A DNA stretch of 64,000 nt from Gelidibacter maritimus (lineage in GTDB: Bacteria > Bacteroidota > Bacteroidia > Flavobacteriales > Flavobacteriaceae), in the NCBI RefSeq assembly GCF_014062315.1, contig NZ_JACGLT010000002.1, positions 310,001 to 374,000 on the forward strand, read 5' to 3'. Below, one piece after another: positions 36,129 to 44,845 of the stretch. Each line of letters starts with the position of its first letter. Position 1 is the first letter of the stretch. The notes under the pieces are model-generated. The model worked only from the letters and a program-made list of their open reading frames with translations, was not told the DNA's origin and made no database searches. A program made the translations under genes and the position numbers.

Positions 36129-38765
36129 TTGAATAACCGCTTCAGAGATTTGCAATTTGTGTTCACTTGGAGAAATTATCAACAGATTCTTTTAGAAAAT
36201 TTTGAACGACATCTTTCAGACCGTCATTTTCATGTGGTAGCACCACCAGGATCTGGTAAAACGATTCTTGGCATTGAGATTATCAGAAAAATTGGCAAGA
36301 AAACATTGGTTCTTGCACCTACCCTAACTATCAGAAACCAATGGGAAAAGAGACTGCAGGAATTTTTTACGAAATATCAAGATTTTAAGAACTTTTCATT
36401 CAACATTAAGGAACCATCTGACATTACCTTTGTCACCTATCAATCGTTGCACGCATGGCATAAATCTTTTGAAAGTTTAGAGGACTTCACCATGTTTTTT
36501 GAAAAGCATCAAATTGAAGTTCTGGTTTTAGATGAAGCACACCATTTAAAAAACAGTTGGTGGCAAACGCTCATGGATTTGAAAAACACCATCAATCCTT
36601 ATGTTGTGGCACTTACAGCAACGCCTCCTTATGACAGTGACCGAACCGAAATTTCTAAATACTTTACTCTCTGCGGCCCAATTGATGATGAAATAGCGGT
36701 GCCAGACCTTGTAAAAGCGACTGATTTATCCCCACATCAGGATTTTGTTTATTTGTCAAAGCCCGACGATTTAGAAATCAATTTCATTGTAGCTTACCGA
36801 CAACGAATTGCTGATTTTGTTGATGCACTTTTAGTTGATGAAACGTTTAAAGCGTTATTGGTACAACACCGATTTTATTGCCATACCTCTGAAAATCTGG
36901 AGGACTTATATGATAATGTGGCGTACTTTTCGTCCATCCTGATTTTTCTTAATAAATGTGGAGTAAGAATTCCGAATGAAACGTTGAAAATTTTAGGTTT
37001 TGCGAAGAATGAGACTATCACATTTCCTGATTTGACTTTGGAGTGGGTCCAAAGTTTGTTGCAAAACATCCTTGTAAACGACCGCTTAACGTTTGAATAT
37101 CAAGAATCTTACTTAAAATCATTGGAAAATGAATTGAAGCGGATAAATGGGTTTAAGAACGGTAAAATCGATTTTATAGGTGATACTTTGCTGTATAAAT
37201 CCTTGACCAAAAGCCCCAGTAAGCTCAAAAGTATTGCAGCTGTGGTGAGATCAGAATATGAACAACTTAATGGCGATTTAAGATGTGTCATTCTTACCGA
37301 TTATATCAGGAAGGAATTTTGTAGCATCCCAAACGATCAAATACCAACCATTGATAAAATAGGTGTGATTCCCATTTTTCAATATTTACGATATCATTTT
37401 GCCGATAATCAGCATTTGGCAGTGCTTTCTGGTAGTATTGTGGTTGTTCATCAATCTCTTAAAGCCACAGTGGAGCATATTACTGGGGCAGAAACTTTTT
37501 TATTTTCTGAATTTCCATCAGATGTTGAGTTTTTAATGCTTAGCCCTAAAAGCGGCACGTTAAAATCTACGGTTGAGATACTGACTATGCTTTTTGAACA
37601 AGGAGACATCAAAATTTTAGTTGGCACAAAATCGTTATTGGGGGAAGGATGGGATGCACCATCTATAAATAGTTTGATTTTGGCTTCATTTGTAGGCGCC
37701 TTTGTGTCGAGCAATCAAATGCGTGGTCGTGCTATTCGAAAAAACCCGTTAAATCCGCATAAAGTGGGAAATATTTGGCATCTCGCCTGTATTGATCCAA
37801 CCGCGTCCAATGGCGGTAAAGATATAGAAACACTACAACGCCGATTTCAAGCCTTTATGGGGGTTTCCAATGATACCTTCCCTGTTATTGAAAATGGAAT
37901 GGATCGATTAAAAATTCCAAAAGAAATCGGCACAGAAGATGTTGAAGCTTTAAATAAAATCACACTACAAAACTCCAAGAATCGAAAAAACACTACTAAT
38001 AGTTGGCAGGTGGCGATTAATTCGGGTAGTCATTTGACAAGAGAAGTTAAACTTATGGATCTGGATGAAATTCCATATAAACAACAAAAAAGTATCTATT
38101 ATAAAGATATGGTACTCTATTTTATTTTAGAATTGCTACTGGGATTGGGTCTATTTTTTATTGAATATTTCGTCAAGAGCATCCAGGTTATATTGAGTAG
38201 AGGTATCTATTATTTTTTAAACTCCTTGATTATTGCTTTAATGCTCTCGTTTGGATATCGGTTTTACAAGGCGTTTCAACTTTATTCGCAACATGGCTTT
38301 TTGTTCTTGCGGATTGAAAAAATGGGACATGCTATTTTGGACACCCTTTATGAGTTAGGTCACATGACCACCAAAAGAGATCATATTTCATTGATTTCAG
38401 AGTTTTCTGTTCAAGGACAACTGATTTGTTGCCTAAATAATGCGTCCAGATTAGAAGATGCCTTATTTGCGCGTGCTTTAAGCCAACTGTTGGCGCCTAT
38501 TGAAACCCCGCGCTATTTGATCATAAGAACCAGCTTTTTTAAACGCCGTCTGGCTATTGAAAATTTTTATGCAGTTCCTGAAATATTTGGTAATCATAAA
38601 AAAAGAGCTTTGACTTTTCAAAAGCATTGGAACCATCATCTTGGTAAATCAAAATTGATTTATACAAGACATTTGGAGGGTAGAAAACTCCTGCTGAAAG
38701 CACGCCTGCTTCACATTTCTAATAAATTTAGAGAAGTGAGCAGAGAGGTGATGGTATGGAAATAA
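36129..38765 (+). CDS. SF2 DEAH helicase with two C-terminal membrane segments
   Basis: An 878-aa protein starting with TTG (LNNRFRDLQF); no ATG is available before the ATPase core. Motifs: FTWRNYQQILLENF (Q-like), Walker A PPGSGKT (39-45), APTLTIRNQW, DEAH (135-138), LTATPP (162-167), and in the second RecA domain KSLLGEGWDAPS and QMRGRAIR (about 497-540). Two hydrophobic helices follow at about 660-682 and 690-712 (YFILELLLGLGLFFI, LNSLIIALMLSFGY), then a soluble domain of about 160 residues that I do not recognise. It is monocistronic between hemB and hemF. I cannot say whether it acts in defence, RNA metabolism or envelope biology. Confidence 0.8.
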   Translation: MNNRFRDLQFVFTWRNYQQILLENFERHLSDRHFHVVAPPGSGKTILGIEIIRKIGKKTLVLAPTLTIRNQWEKRLQEFFTKYQDFKNFSFNIKEPSDITFVTYQSLHAWHKSFESLEDFTMFFEKHQIEVLVLDEAHHLKNSWWQTLMDLKNTINPYVVALTATPPYDSDRTEISKYFTLCGPIDDEIAVPDLVKATDLSPHQDFVYLSKPDDLEINFIVAYRQRIADFVDALLVDETFKALLVQHRFYCHTSENLEDLYDNVAYFSSILIFLNKCGVRIPNETLKILGFAKNETITFPDLTLEWVQSLLQNILVNDRLTFEYQESYLKSLENELKRINGFKNGKIDFIGDTLLYKSLTKSPSKLKSIAAVVRSEYEQLNGDLRCVILTDYIRKEFCSIPNDQIPTIDKIGVIPIFQYLRYHFADNQHLAVLSGSIVVVHQSLKATVEHITGAETFLFSEFPSDVEFLMLSPKSGTLKSTVEILTMLFEQGDIKILVGTKSLLGEGWDAPSINSLILASFVGAFVSSNQMRGRAIRKNPLNPHKVGNIWHLACIDPTASNGGKDIETLQRRFQAFMGVSNDTFPVIENGMDRLKIPKEIGTEDVEALNKITLQNSKNRKNTTNSWQVAINSGSHLTREVKLMDLDEIPYKQQKSIYYKDMVLYFILELLLGLGLFFIEYFVKSIQVILSRGIYYFLNSLIIALMLSFGYRFYKAFQLYSQHGFLFLRIEKMGHAILDTLYELGHMTTKRDHISLISEFSVQGQLICCLNNASRLEDALFARALSQLLAPIETPRYLIIRTSFFKRRLAIENFYAVPEIFGNHKKRALTFQKHWNHHLGKSKLIYTRHLEGRKLLLKARLLHISNKFREVSREVMVWK

Positions 38766-38896
38766 TTAAGCCCAAAAAAGAGCATTGAAATTTGAACTTG
38801 CTATCTACAATTTTAAATTGATGATATCTTGGCACTTTGGAACGTAAGCCAATGTTTGCCTTTTAATGTACAAAACTGAATCTGCTGACTTTATTT

Positions 38897-40387
38897 TTAA
38901 CTTCCATTTGATCGTGCTATCCAATTTACTGGATGTTTTAATACTTTTAACAATCGGTCTTCTTCACTATTTTTTTCAGGATGATGATCGTACGCCCACT
39001 GTACATGAGGTGGCAAACTCATTAGGATGCTTTCAATACGACCATTGGTTTTCAATCCAAATAAAGTGCCTTTGTCGTGTACCAGGTTGAATTCGACATA
39101 ACGGCCACGACGGATTTCCTGCCAGGTTCGTTGTTCATCTGTATAGGGAGTTTCTTTTCGTCTTTCAACAATAGGCACATAACCGTCTAAAAAGCTATCG
39201 CCAACTTCGGTAACAAAATTGTACCAATCAGTCATGGACATGTCATCTTTTGACTTGCAATAATCAAAAAACAAACCACCAACACCACGTGCTTCATTCC
39301 GATGTGAGTTCCAGAAATAATCATCACATCTTTTTTTGTAAAGCTCATAAAAATCTGGATGATGTTTATCGCACACCGTTTTACAGACTTGGTGGAAATG
39401 AATTGCATCTTCATCAAATAAGTAGTAAGGCGTTAAATCTTGTCCACCACCAAACCATGAATCTACAATATTCCCCTCTTGATCGTACATTTCGAAATAA
39501 CGCCAATTGGCATGTACGGTAGGCACCATCGGGTTCTTAGGATGGAGTACCAAACTCAAACCACAGGCGAAAAAATCGGCATCTTTTACACCAAAATACT
39601 GCTGCATGCTTTCTGGCAATTCACCATGAACTGCGGAGATATTGACGCCACCTTTTTCAAAGACCTTACCATTTTCTATAACTCTTGTGCGGCCGCCGCC
39701 ACCTTCAGGACGTTTCCAAAGGTCTTCCTGAAACTTGGCTTTGCCATCTATGGCTTCAAGTTTTGAAGTGATGGTATCTTGGAGGGTTAAGATGTAATTG
39801 TAGAATTTATCTTTGGTGGAAGAACCTGTCAGGTTTTTAAAACCTGACAGGTCTGAATTATCGATTTTTGATTGTTTATGAACAAATGTGAAATTTTCCA
39901 AATCTGAGAATAAGTTTATAACGTAGTTTTTTTGGTTTGAAATTAGGCTCTTTTCACTATGCATGAAGTGATTAAAAGAAGAAAATTGATAATCCGAAAA
40001 ATTTTGAACTACGCCGTGATTTTGTGGGTTCTTATGAATATATAGGATGAGGTTTTTTAGATAAGCTTCATCTGTTAATGCAACTCTTTTGAAGGGTCTT
40101 TCGAATAAAGTCCCCGTTCTTGAATTCTGTTTGTTAAATGCTTTTGAATAGGCGTTAAATAAATTTGAAAAAGCTTGGGAAGCTTCCTTTTCATCGGAAA
40201 TTATTTGGACCACCATATGAAAATGATTATCCAATAAGCAATAGCATAGAATCTCCACCTTTGACGCCAAATGTTTGTCAACTAACTTGAGGAAATATTG
40301 CATATTATCTTCATTTTTAAAAAGAAGTTCACTGTTTATACCTCGATTAAAAATGTGATAATAATGTTCTTTTTTTAATGTCTCCAT
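38897..40387 (-). CDS. hemF: in-frame fusion: REP-associated HUH transposase + coproporphyrinogen III oxidase
   Basis: One 496-codon frame. Residues 1-175 are a RAYT/Y1 transposase: HYYHIFNRG, CLLDNHFHMVVQ with the HUH pair His55/His57, RPFKRVAL, and ILYIHKNPQ with the likely catalytic Tyr116. Residues 178-190 are translated palindrome (DLSGFKNLTGSS). From 191 the frame is HemF (TKDKFYNYILTLQD...), about 305 aa, with WKRPEGGGGRTRV, GGGQDLTPYYL and RRGRYVEFNLVHDKGT, complete to its normal end. HemF oxidatively decarboxylates coproporphyrinogen III. No ATG, GTG or TTG lies between the palindrome and the conserved HemF start, so HemF is either made as a fusion, released by proteolysis, or begun at a weak codon. 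Confidence 0.85.
   Translation of the reverse strand: METLKKEHYYHIFNRGINSELLFKNEDNMQYFLKLVDKHLASKVEILCYCLLDNHFHMVVQIISDEKEASQAFSNLFNAYSKAFNKQNSRTGTLFERPFKRVALTDEAYLKNLILYIHKNPQNHGVVQNFSDYQFSSFNHFMHSEKSLISNQKNYVINLFSDLENFTFVHKQSKIDNSDLSGFKNLTGSSTKDKFYNYILTLQDTITSKLEAIDGKAKFQEDLWKRPEGGGGRTRVIENGKVFEKGGVNISAVHGELPESMQQYFGVKDADFFACGLSLVLHPKNPMVPTVHANWRYFEMYDQEGNIVDSWFGGGQDLTPYYLFDEDAIHFHQVCKTVCDKHHPDFYELYKKRCDDYFWNSHRNEARGVGGLFFDYCKSKDDMSMTDWYNFVTEVGDSFLDGYVPIVERRKETPYTDEQRTWQEIRRGRYVEFNLVHDKGTLFGLKTNGRIESILMSLPPHVQWAYDHHPEKNSEEDRLLKVLKHPVNWIARSNGS
39824..39852. repeat. REP-like palindrome at the transposase/hemF junction
   Basis: ACCTGTCAGGTTTT, one T, then its exact complement: 14-bp arms inside the fused reading frame. 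Each arm holds a smaller dyad ACCTG-T-CAGGT. The sequence is close to the palindrome at 40408 on the other side of the transposase. Confidence 0.8.
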
Positions 40388-40407
40388 TTTAATTTTTAGA
40401 TCTTTTC

Positions 40408-40440
40408 AGACCTGACAGGTTTTAGAAACCTGTCAGGTCT
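40408..40440. repeat. REP-like palindrome upstream of the transposase
   Basis: Perfect 15-bp arms (AGACCTGACAGGTTT and complement) around TAG, 21 bases before the transposase start codon on the minus strand. As RNA it would form a strong hairpin in the leader of the fused gene. Confidence 0.8.
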
Positions 40441-40596
40441 CGTAAATTCAAAAACAACAATCTTAATACATTTAACTTATAGATTAGGCCGCTATCAATA
40501 CCGCGATTGTAAATATAATAACAGTGGCCTTTTCTAATTTTCATGTTTTATAAATCGTTTTGCATTAGACCTATAAGGTTTTATAAATCATGCAGG

Positions 40597-41136
40597 TCAG
40601 CTCGAGCTCGAAAACTCAAAAAGCTCCATATCCAAAGGAGTTCCGTTTAAGGGTTTAAACTCATCTTTTAATGTGCACTGCCATTTAAAACCCGCCTTTA
40701 TAGCTGTATTAACACTTGGAAAATTAGTTTTATGCGAAAGGATTTGAAGGGTTTCTAAGCCTAAGTTTTTAATAACATAGTTGGAAGTTGCCCTTATAGC
40801 ATCGCTCATAAAACCTTTACCCTTAAAGCGATTTCCAATGCAGTAGGCAAATTCACCTTGTTTTGCATCCCAATCTAAATTCTTTAAAATGATCATTCCA
40901 ATGATATCTTTACTATGATTGTCATGAATGATAAAAACAAACTCTTTCCTTTTCTCAGCCGAAGTAACTTTTCGTTGGATATAGTTTCGCGTACTCTCCA
41001 AAGTCCTATTTTCCGCCAGTGTTTTAGGTAAGAATCGTATAAATCGATCGGTATTCGAAACCAGTAATTTATTAAGCTGCAAGGCATCTTTGGGCTTTAA
41101 ATGTGATATACTGAAATGTTCCGAACTATAAATCAT
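40597..41136 (-). CDS. GNAT acetyltransferase (RimJ/RimL type)
   Basis: A 179-aa acetyltransferase. FAYCIGNRFKGKGFMSDAIRA is motif A, and LETLQILSHKTNFPSVNTAIKAGF is the late motif shared by RimJ/RimL proteins that acetylate N-termini of proteins or amino acids. The start overlaps the EI24 gene by 11 bases, so the two are co-translated. The target is unknown. Confidence 0.88.
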   Translation of the reverse strand: MIYSSEHFSISHLKPKDALQLNKLLVSNTDRFIRFLPKTLAENRTLESTRNYIQRKVTSAEKRKEFVFIIHDNHSKDIIGMIILKNLDWDAKQGEFAYCIGNRFKGKGFMSDAIRATSNYVIKNLGLETLQILSHKTNFPSVNTAIKAGFKWQCTLKDEFKPLNGTPLDMELFEFSSSS

Positions 41137-41887
41137 TAGATTTTAATCTGTTTTGTGATTTAAGCAAAGCTACAGTTTCTGTTGATGCCGCAGTTACCGA
41201 CAATGGCAGCACAAAAATAATTCCGATAACGGGAATCAGTAAGAATAACATAAAAACAATACCGTTCCCGATGGCCAATCCACGATGCTGTTTTACAAAT
41301 TTAATGCTTTCGGCGTATTTAAAATGCCTTTCCAAGGTATAATCCATATTTCCAAAGCCGGCATAATAGGCTTGTACCAAGAACAATACAATGCTGGAGA
41401 AAATACCGATTATGGGCACAAAGCCGATAAGTATTATTGGGATGGTCAATAACAACTCCATCATTAAGTTTCTGATATTTATCTTTATGCCACGCCACAA
41501 TTGCTCAGAAAACGAGGTATCTCTATGTTGGTGTCTTTCCACGCCCAATAAATAGGCTTCGATTTTTTCCGATACCGGACTCATAAAAGGCGCCGACAAT
41601 GCCATGACAATATGCTTATAAAGTATAAAGCCCAGCACAAGAATTAAAATTCCGCTAAGAATTTCACTGACCACGAAAAAGGTTTCACTTCCCCATTCCC
41701 AAACCCAAAGTTTAGATATATAAAAAGCGAAATTATCCGAAAAACTATAAGCAGAAACTATAATTGCCGATGCCACTAAAAAACTGATCAGCATAGGAAT
41801 ACCAAAAAACTTCCAAAGTTTGAGTTTGGAAATTAATTTGAAAGTTCCTGTGTAGGCTTTAATGCCTTTTAAAATGCTGCCAATCAT
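41126..41887 (-). CDS. EI24 domain membrane protein (CysZ-like)
   Basis: A 253-aa inner membrane protein with about five to six hydrophobic segments. The opening GSILKGIKAYTGTFKLI, APFMSPVSEKIEAYLLG and YAGFGNMDYTLERH fit the EI24/CysZ family. E. coli CysZ transports sulfate, but flavobacterial members sit in unrelated contexts. Here it is followed by a GNAT gene and lies within the heme region, which does not point to sulfur. Confidence 0.86.
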   Translation of the reverse strand: MIGSILKGIKAYTGTFKLISKLKLWKFFGIPMLISFLVASAIIVSAYSFSDNFAFYISKLWVWEWGSETFFVVSEILSGILILVLGFILYKHIVMALSAPFMSPVSEKIEAYLLGVERHQHRDTSFSEQLWRGIKINIRNLMMELLLTIPIILIGFVPIIGIFSSIVLFLVQAYYAGFGNMDYTLERHFKYAESIKFVKQHRGLAIGNGIVFMLFLLIPVIGIIFVLPLSVTAASTETVALLKSQNRLKSNDL

Positions 41888-42075
41888 CCTACTCCTACCC
41901 TTTCCAAAGGAAAAGGAATTTAATTATGAACGTATTCGAGATTCGTTTTTAGAATTATGAATACGCTCTTTTTTAAGAATTTAGACACCTCCAAGAATTG
42001 TAAATCCATGTAGGATCTCAGGTAAAACTTAATTGTTTTAAGCAATTTCACAACCGGTCCTTACCGTCGGTACGC

Positions 42076-43107
42076 TTAGGATGAAACTTCATACTCCTTT
42101 ACCGCATCAATAAAGGCTTTGGCATTATCCAAAGGGATATTTGGTAAAATCCCGTGACCTAAATTCACGATATATTTATCTTTCCCAAACTCGTCAATCA
42201 TTTGTTTTACCATTTTCTTGATTTCTGCCGGTGGCGAAAACAGTCTTGAAGGATCAAAATTACCTTGTAAGGTGATATTTCCTCCAGTTAAATAACGAGC
42301 ATTTCTTGGCGAACAGGTCCAATCAACACCTAAAGCTGTAGCATTTGATCTCGCCATATCGCCAAGGGCGAACCAACAACCTTTTCCAAAAGCGATGACT
42401 GGCGCATGATCTTTTAAAGCCTCAATAATCTGATTGATATATTGCCAGGAAAATTCATGATAATCGGATGGCGCCAACATACCGCCCCACGAATCAAAAA
42501 TCTGTACAGCATTACATCCCGCTGCAACTTTTGCCTGCAAATAGGTAATGGTGGTATCTGTTATTTTTTGTAACAATTGATGTGCAGCAACTGGATTTGT
42601 AAAGCAAAACTGCTTGGCTTTATCAAAATTCTTACTGCCTTGACCTTGTACGCAATAGCATAAAATGGTCCAGGGAGATCCTGCAAAGCCTATTAAAGGC
42701 ACCTCGTCATCTAGCATCTCTTTGGTCATTTTAATGGCCTGCATAACATAGTCCAGCTCTACCCCTACATCCGGAACAATGGCATTGTCCACATCTTGAG
42801 ACGTACGAATCGGGTTTGGTAAGTAGGGCCCAAAATCAGGTTTCATTTGTACCTCAATATTCATGGCTTGCGGAATGACCAAGATGTCACTGAATAAAAT
42901 AGCGGCATCCATTCCGTATCGACGGATAGGCTGCACGGTAATTTCACTCGCCAATTCTGGAGTTCTACAACGGGTAAAGAAATCGTATTTTGCTTTTATT
43001 TCTTGAAATTCCGGCAAATACCGCCCAGCTTGACGCATCATCCAAACTGGTGGACGGTCTACAGTCTCACCTTTTAATGCTCTTAAGTATAAATCGTTTT
43101 TTATCAT
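42076..43107 (-). CDS. hemE: uroporphyrinogen decarboxylase
   Basis: Removes four carboxyl groups from uroporphyrinogen III to give coproporphyrinogen III. Length 343 aa. [17 protein letters not shown] is the first signature, [11 protein letters not shown] carries the catalytic Asp, and [16 protein letters not shown] and NLGHGILPN complete the barrel. It lies between the EI24 gene and hemCD on the same strand, with gaps of 157-188 bases. Confidence 0.96.
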   Translation of the reverse strand: MIKNDLYLRALKGETVDRPPVWMMRQAGRYLPEFQEIKAKYDFFTRCRTPELASEITVQPIRRYGMDAAILFSDILVIPQAMNIEVQMKPDFGPYLPNPIRTSQDVDNAIVPDVGVELDYVMQAIKMTKEMLDDEVPLIGFAGSPWTILCYCVQGQGSKNFDKAKQFCFTNPVAAHQLLQKITDTTITYLQAKVAAGCNAVQIFDSWGGMLAPSDYHEFSWQYINQIIEALKDHAPVIAFGKGCWFALGDMARSNATALGVDWTCSPRNARYLTGGNITLQGNFDPSRLFSPPAEIKKMVKQMIDEFGKDKYIVNLGHGILPNIPLDNAKAFIDAVKEYEVSS

Positions 43108-43264
43108 CTTACCAATACCTGAAATTATCTGTCAGCAGACAAGAAATCAGGAATCTCATTTTTTAAGTTAAATTTTCGTTTCTCTAATACTAGTTCAGAT
43201 CTCAAAACCTTAATGGTTTTGCTCATTCGGCGGTCAGCTTGAAATCTTGAAGGTTACATCTGTT

Positions 43265-44845
43265 TTATGAGGAGTAATTCTCATTCACCAAATCAATTAC
43301 GCTCTCAACTGTTGGAATTCGGGCAACCCGCACATCGTCAAAATGCTTATTGGCTTCGGCCGCCGTCGTATCGCCTATGCAGTAGGCAATTTTACCTTCG
43401 GCATGGTTATTAATCATATAACTCTCAACGGTTGATGGACTATAAAACATAATACCTTCAATATTGGGATCTATTTTTTCCGAATCCAAAATCGTTTTGT
43501 ATGCCTCAACCTCATTGACCTTGATATGGTTTTTTTCTAAAGTCTGAGACAATTCATCCAACCTTATATTGCTACAAAAATGGGTGACTTCTGTGCCATC
43601 GATAAAATCCACCAAATAGGCAGCAAGAGCTTTGGCATAGTTTTCAGAGTGCTTGACCTTGCCAATCTTCTTTTCTATTAACCTTTTAGTGCGTCTTCCA
43701 ACACAATAAATATTTTTAAATTGCAATTCCTCCTTCGGAACACTGGCCACAATTGCTTCTACAGCATTTTGACTCGTGATAACAACGTTTTCAATGGGCG
43801 ACTTTAAAATGGGTTTTGCAATCCTATTAAAGCTTATTTTCAAGAAATCGGTACTTTCTACAGCAACATTTTTAAATCGCTGGCGCTGCAATTCGGATAA
43901 ATTCCGAGTAGAGAATACCTGTATGGCCCTATCGGTCTCATTGAGCTCATTCATCACACGATTTCCACCACGCTCCAATATATAATCTGCTGCAAACTGA
44001 GCAATATTATGGTGGTTTCCGAGTTTTTCCGTTCGTGTAACTTCAATTTTTTTGGTGCCATCCAAGCTCAACAAAACACCATGAAAGTTAACTTCTTCAT
44101 CTTTGATAAATGCCAAAGCCCCAATTGGAGCAGAACAACCGCCTTCCAAAAGATTTAAAAAGCGACGCTCAATCGTGGTACAGATTTCAGTTTCTTCGTG
44201 ATTGATTTCTTTGCAAACAGCTAAGATGTCTTCGTCTTCTTCTCGTGCAGTAATCATAATGGCGCCTTGTGCCGGAGCAGGGACCATCCAATCTAAATTG
44301 ATGGCATCTTGTGGGCGTACACCAATTCTGCCAATTCCAGCAGCTGCAAAAATGGCCGCATTCCAATCCTCATTGTCCTTCAGTTTTTGAAGTCTCGTGT
44401 TAACATTGCCTCGCAAACCAACTATGGTATGCGTTGGATAGCGATTGAGCCATTGGGCTTTACGCCTTAAACTTCCAGTGGCTATCACCGCCTCTCTTTG
44501 CGATAAGAATTCCTCGTTTTTTTTAAAGACCAAAGTGTCCCTGACATTGCCACGCTTTAACACGGCTGCTTGAACAATGCCTTGAGGTAAAAGTGTCGGG
44601 ACATCTTTAAGGGAGTGTACGGCAATATCAATCTCGTTGTTGAGCATTGCTGCATCTAAAATTCGAGTAAATACGCCCACAATACCCATTTCATAAATGG
44701 GTTTATCAAGCACCATATCGCCCGTAGACTTTACCGGAATTAATTGCGTACTATACCCTAAACCCTCAAGTTGTTGTTGTACAGTTTTGGCTTGCCATAA
44801 CGCTAATTCGCTATCGCGAGTACCAATTCTTATTATTTTAGACAT
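43265..44845 (-). CDS. hemC: fused hydroxymethylbilane synthase / uroporphyrinogen-III synthase
   Basis: Two successive heme enzymes in one 526-aa chain. HemC covers about 1-300: GTRDSELALWQ, HSLKDVPT (Asp81 catalytic), TGSLRRKAQ, and Cys237 in LLEGGCSAPIG, which holds the dipyrromethane cofactor. HemD covers about 310-526: VVITSQNAVEAIV, IYCVGRRTKRLIE, VEAYKTI, IMFYSPSTVESY and IAYCIGDTTAAEA. Fusion would pass the unstable hydroxymethylbilane directly to the cyclising domain. It overlaps the end of hemA by 8 bases. Confidence 0.94.
   Translation of the reverse strand: MSKIIRIGTRDSELALWQAKTVQQQLEGLGYSTQLIPVKSTGDMVLDKPIYEMGIVGVFTRILDAAMLNNEIDIAVHSLKDVPTLLPQGIVQAAVLKRGNVRDTLVFKKNEEFLSQREAVIATGSLRRKAQWLNRYPTHTIVGLRGNVNTRLQKLKDNEDWNAAIFAAAGIGRIGVRPQDAINLDWMVPAPAQGAIMITAREEDEDILAVCKEINHEETEICTTIERRFLNLLEGGCSAPIGALAFIKDEEVNFHGVLLSLDGTKKIEVTRTEKLGNHHNIAQFAADYILERGGNRVMNELNETDRAIQVFSTRNLSELQRQRFKNVAVESTDFLKISFNRIAKPILKSPIENVVITSQNAVEAIVASVPKEELQFKNIYCVGRRTKRLIEKKIGKVKHSENYAKALAAYLVDFIDGTEVTHFCSNIRLDELSQTLEKNHIKVNEVEAYKTILDSEKIDPNIEGIMFYSPSTVESYMINNHAEGKIAYCIGDTTAAEANKHFDDVRVARIPTVESVIDLVNENYSS

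Larger units (their letters stand above)
39818..40440 (-). mobile_element. RAYT transposase unit bounded by palindromes
   Basis: The HUH transposase portion together with the palindromes at 39824 and 40408 forms a compact unit of about 0.6 kb, the layout of a REP-associated tyrosine transposase with its REP pair. The transposase lacks its own stop codon and continues into hemF. No target duplication is evident. Confidence 0.7.
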
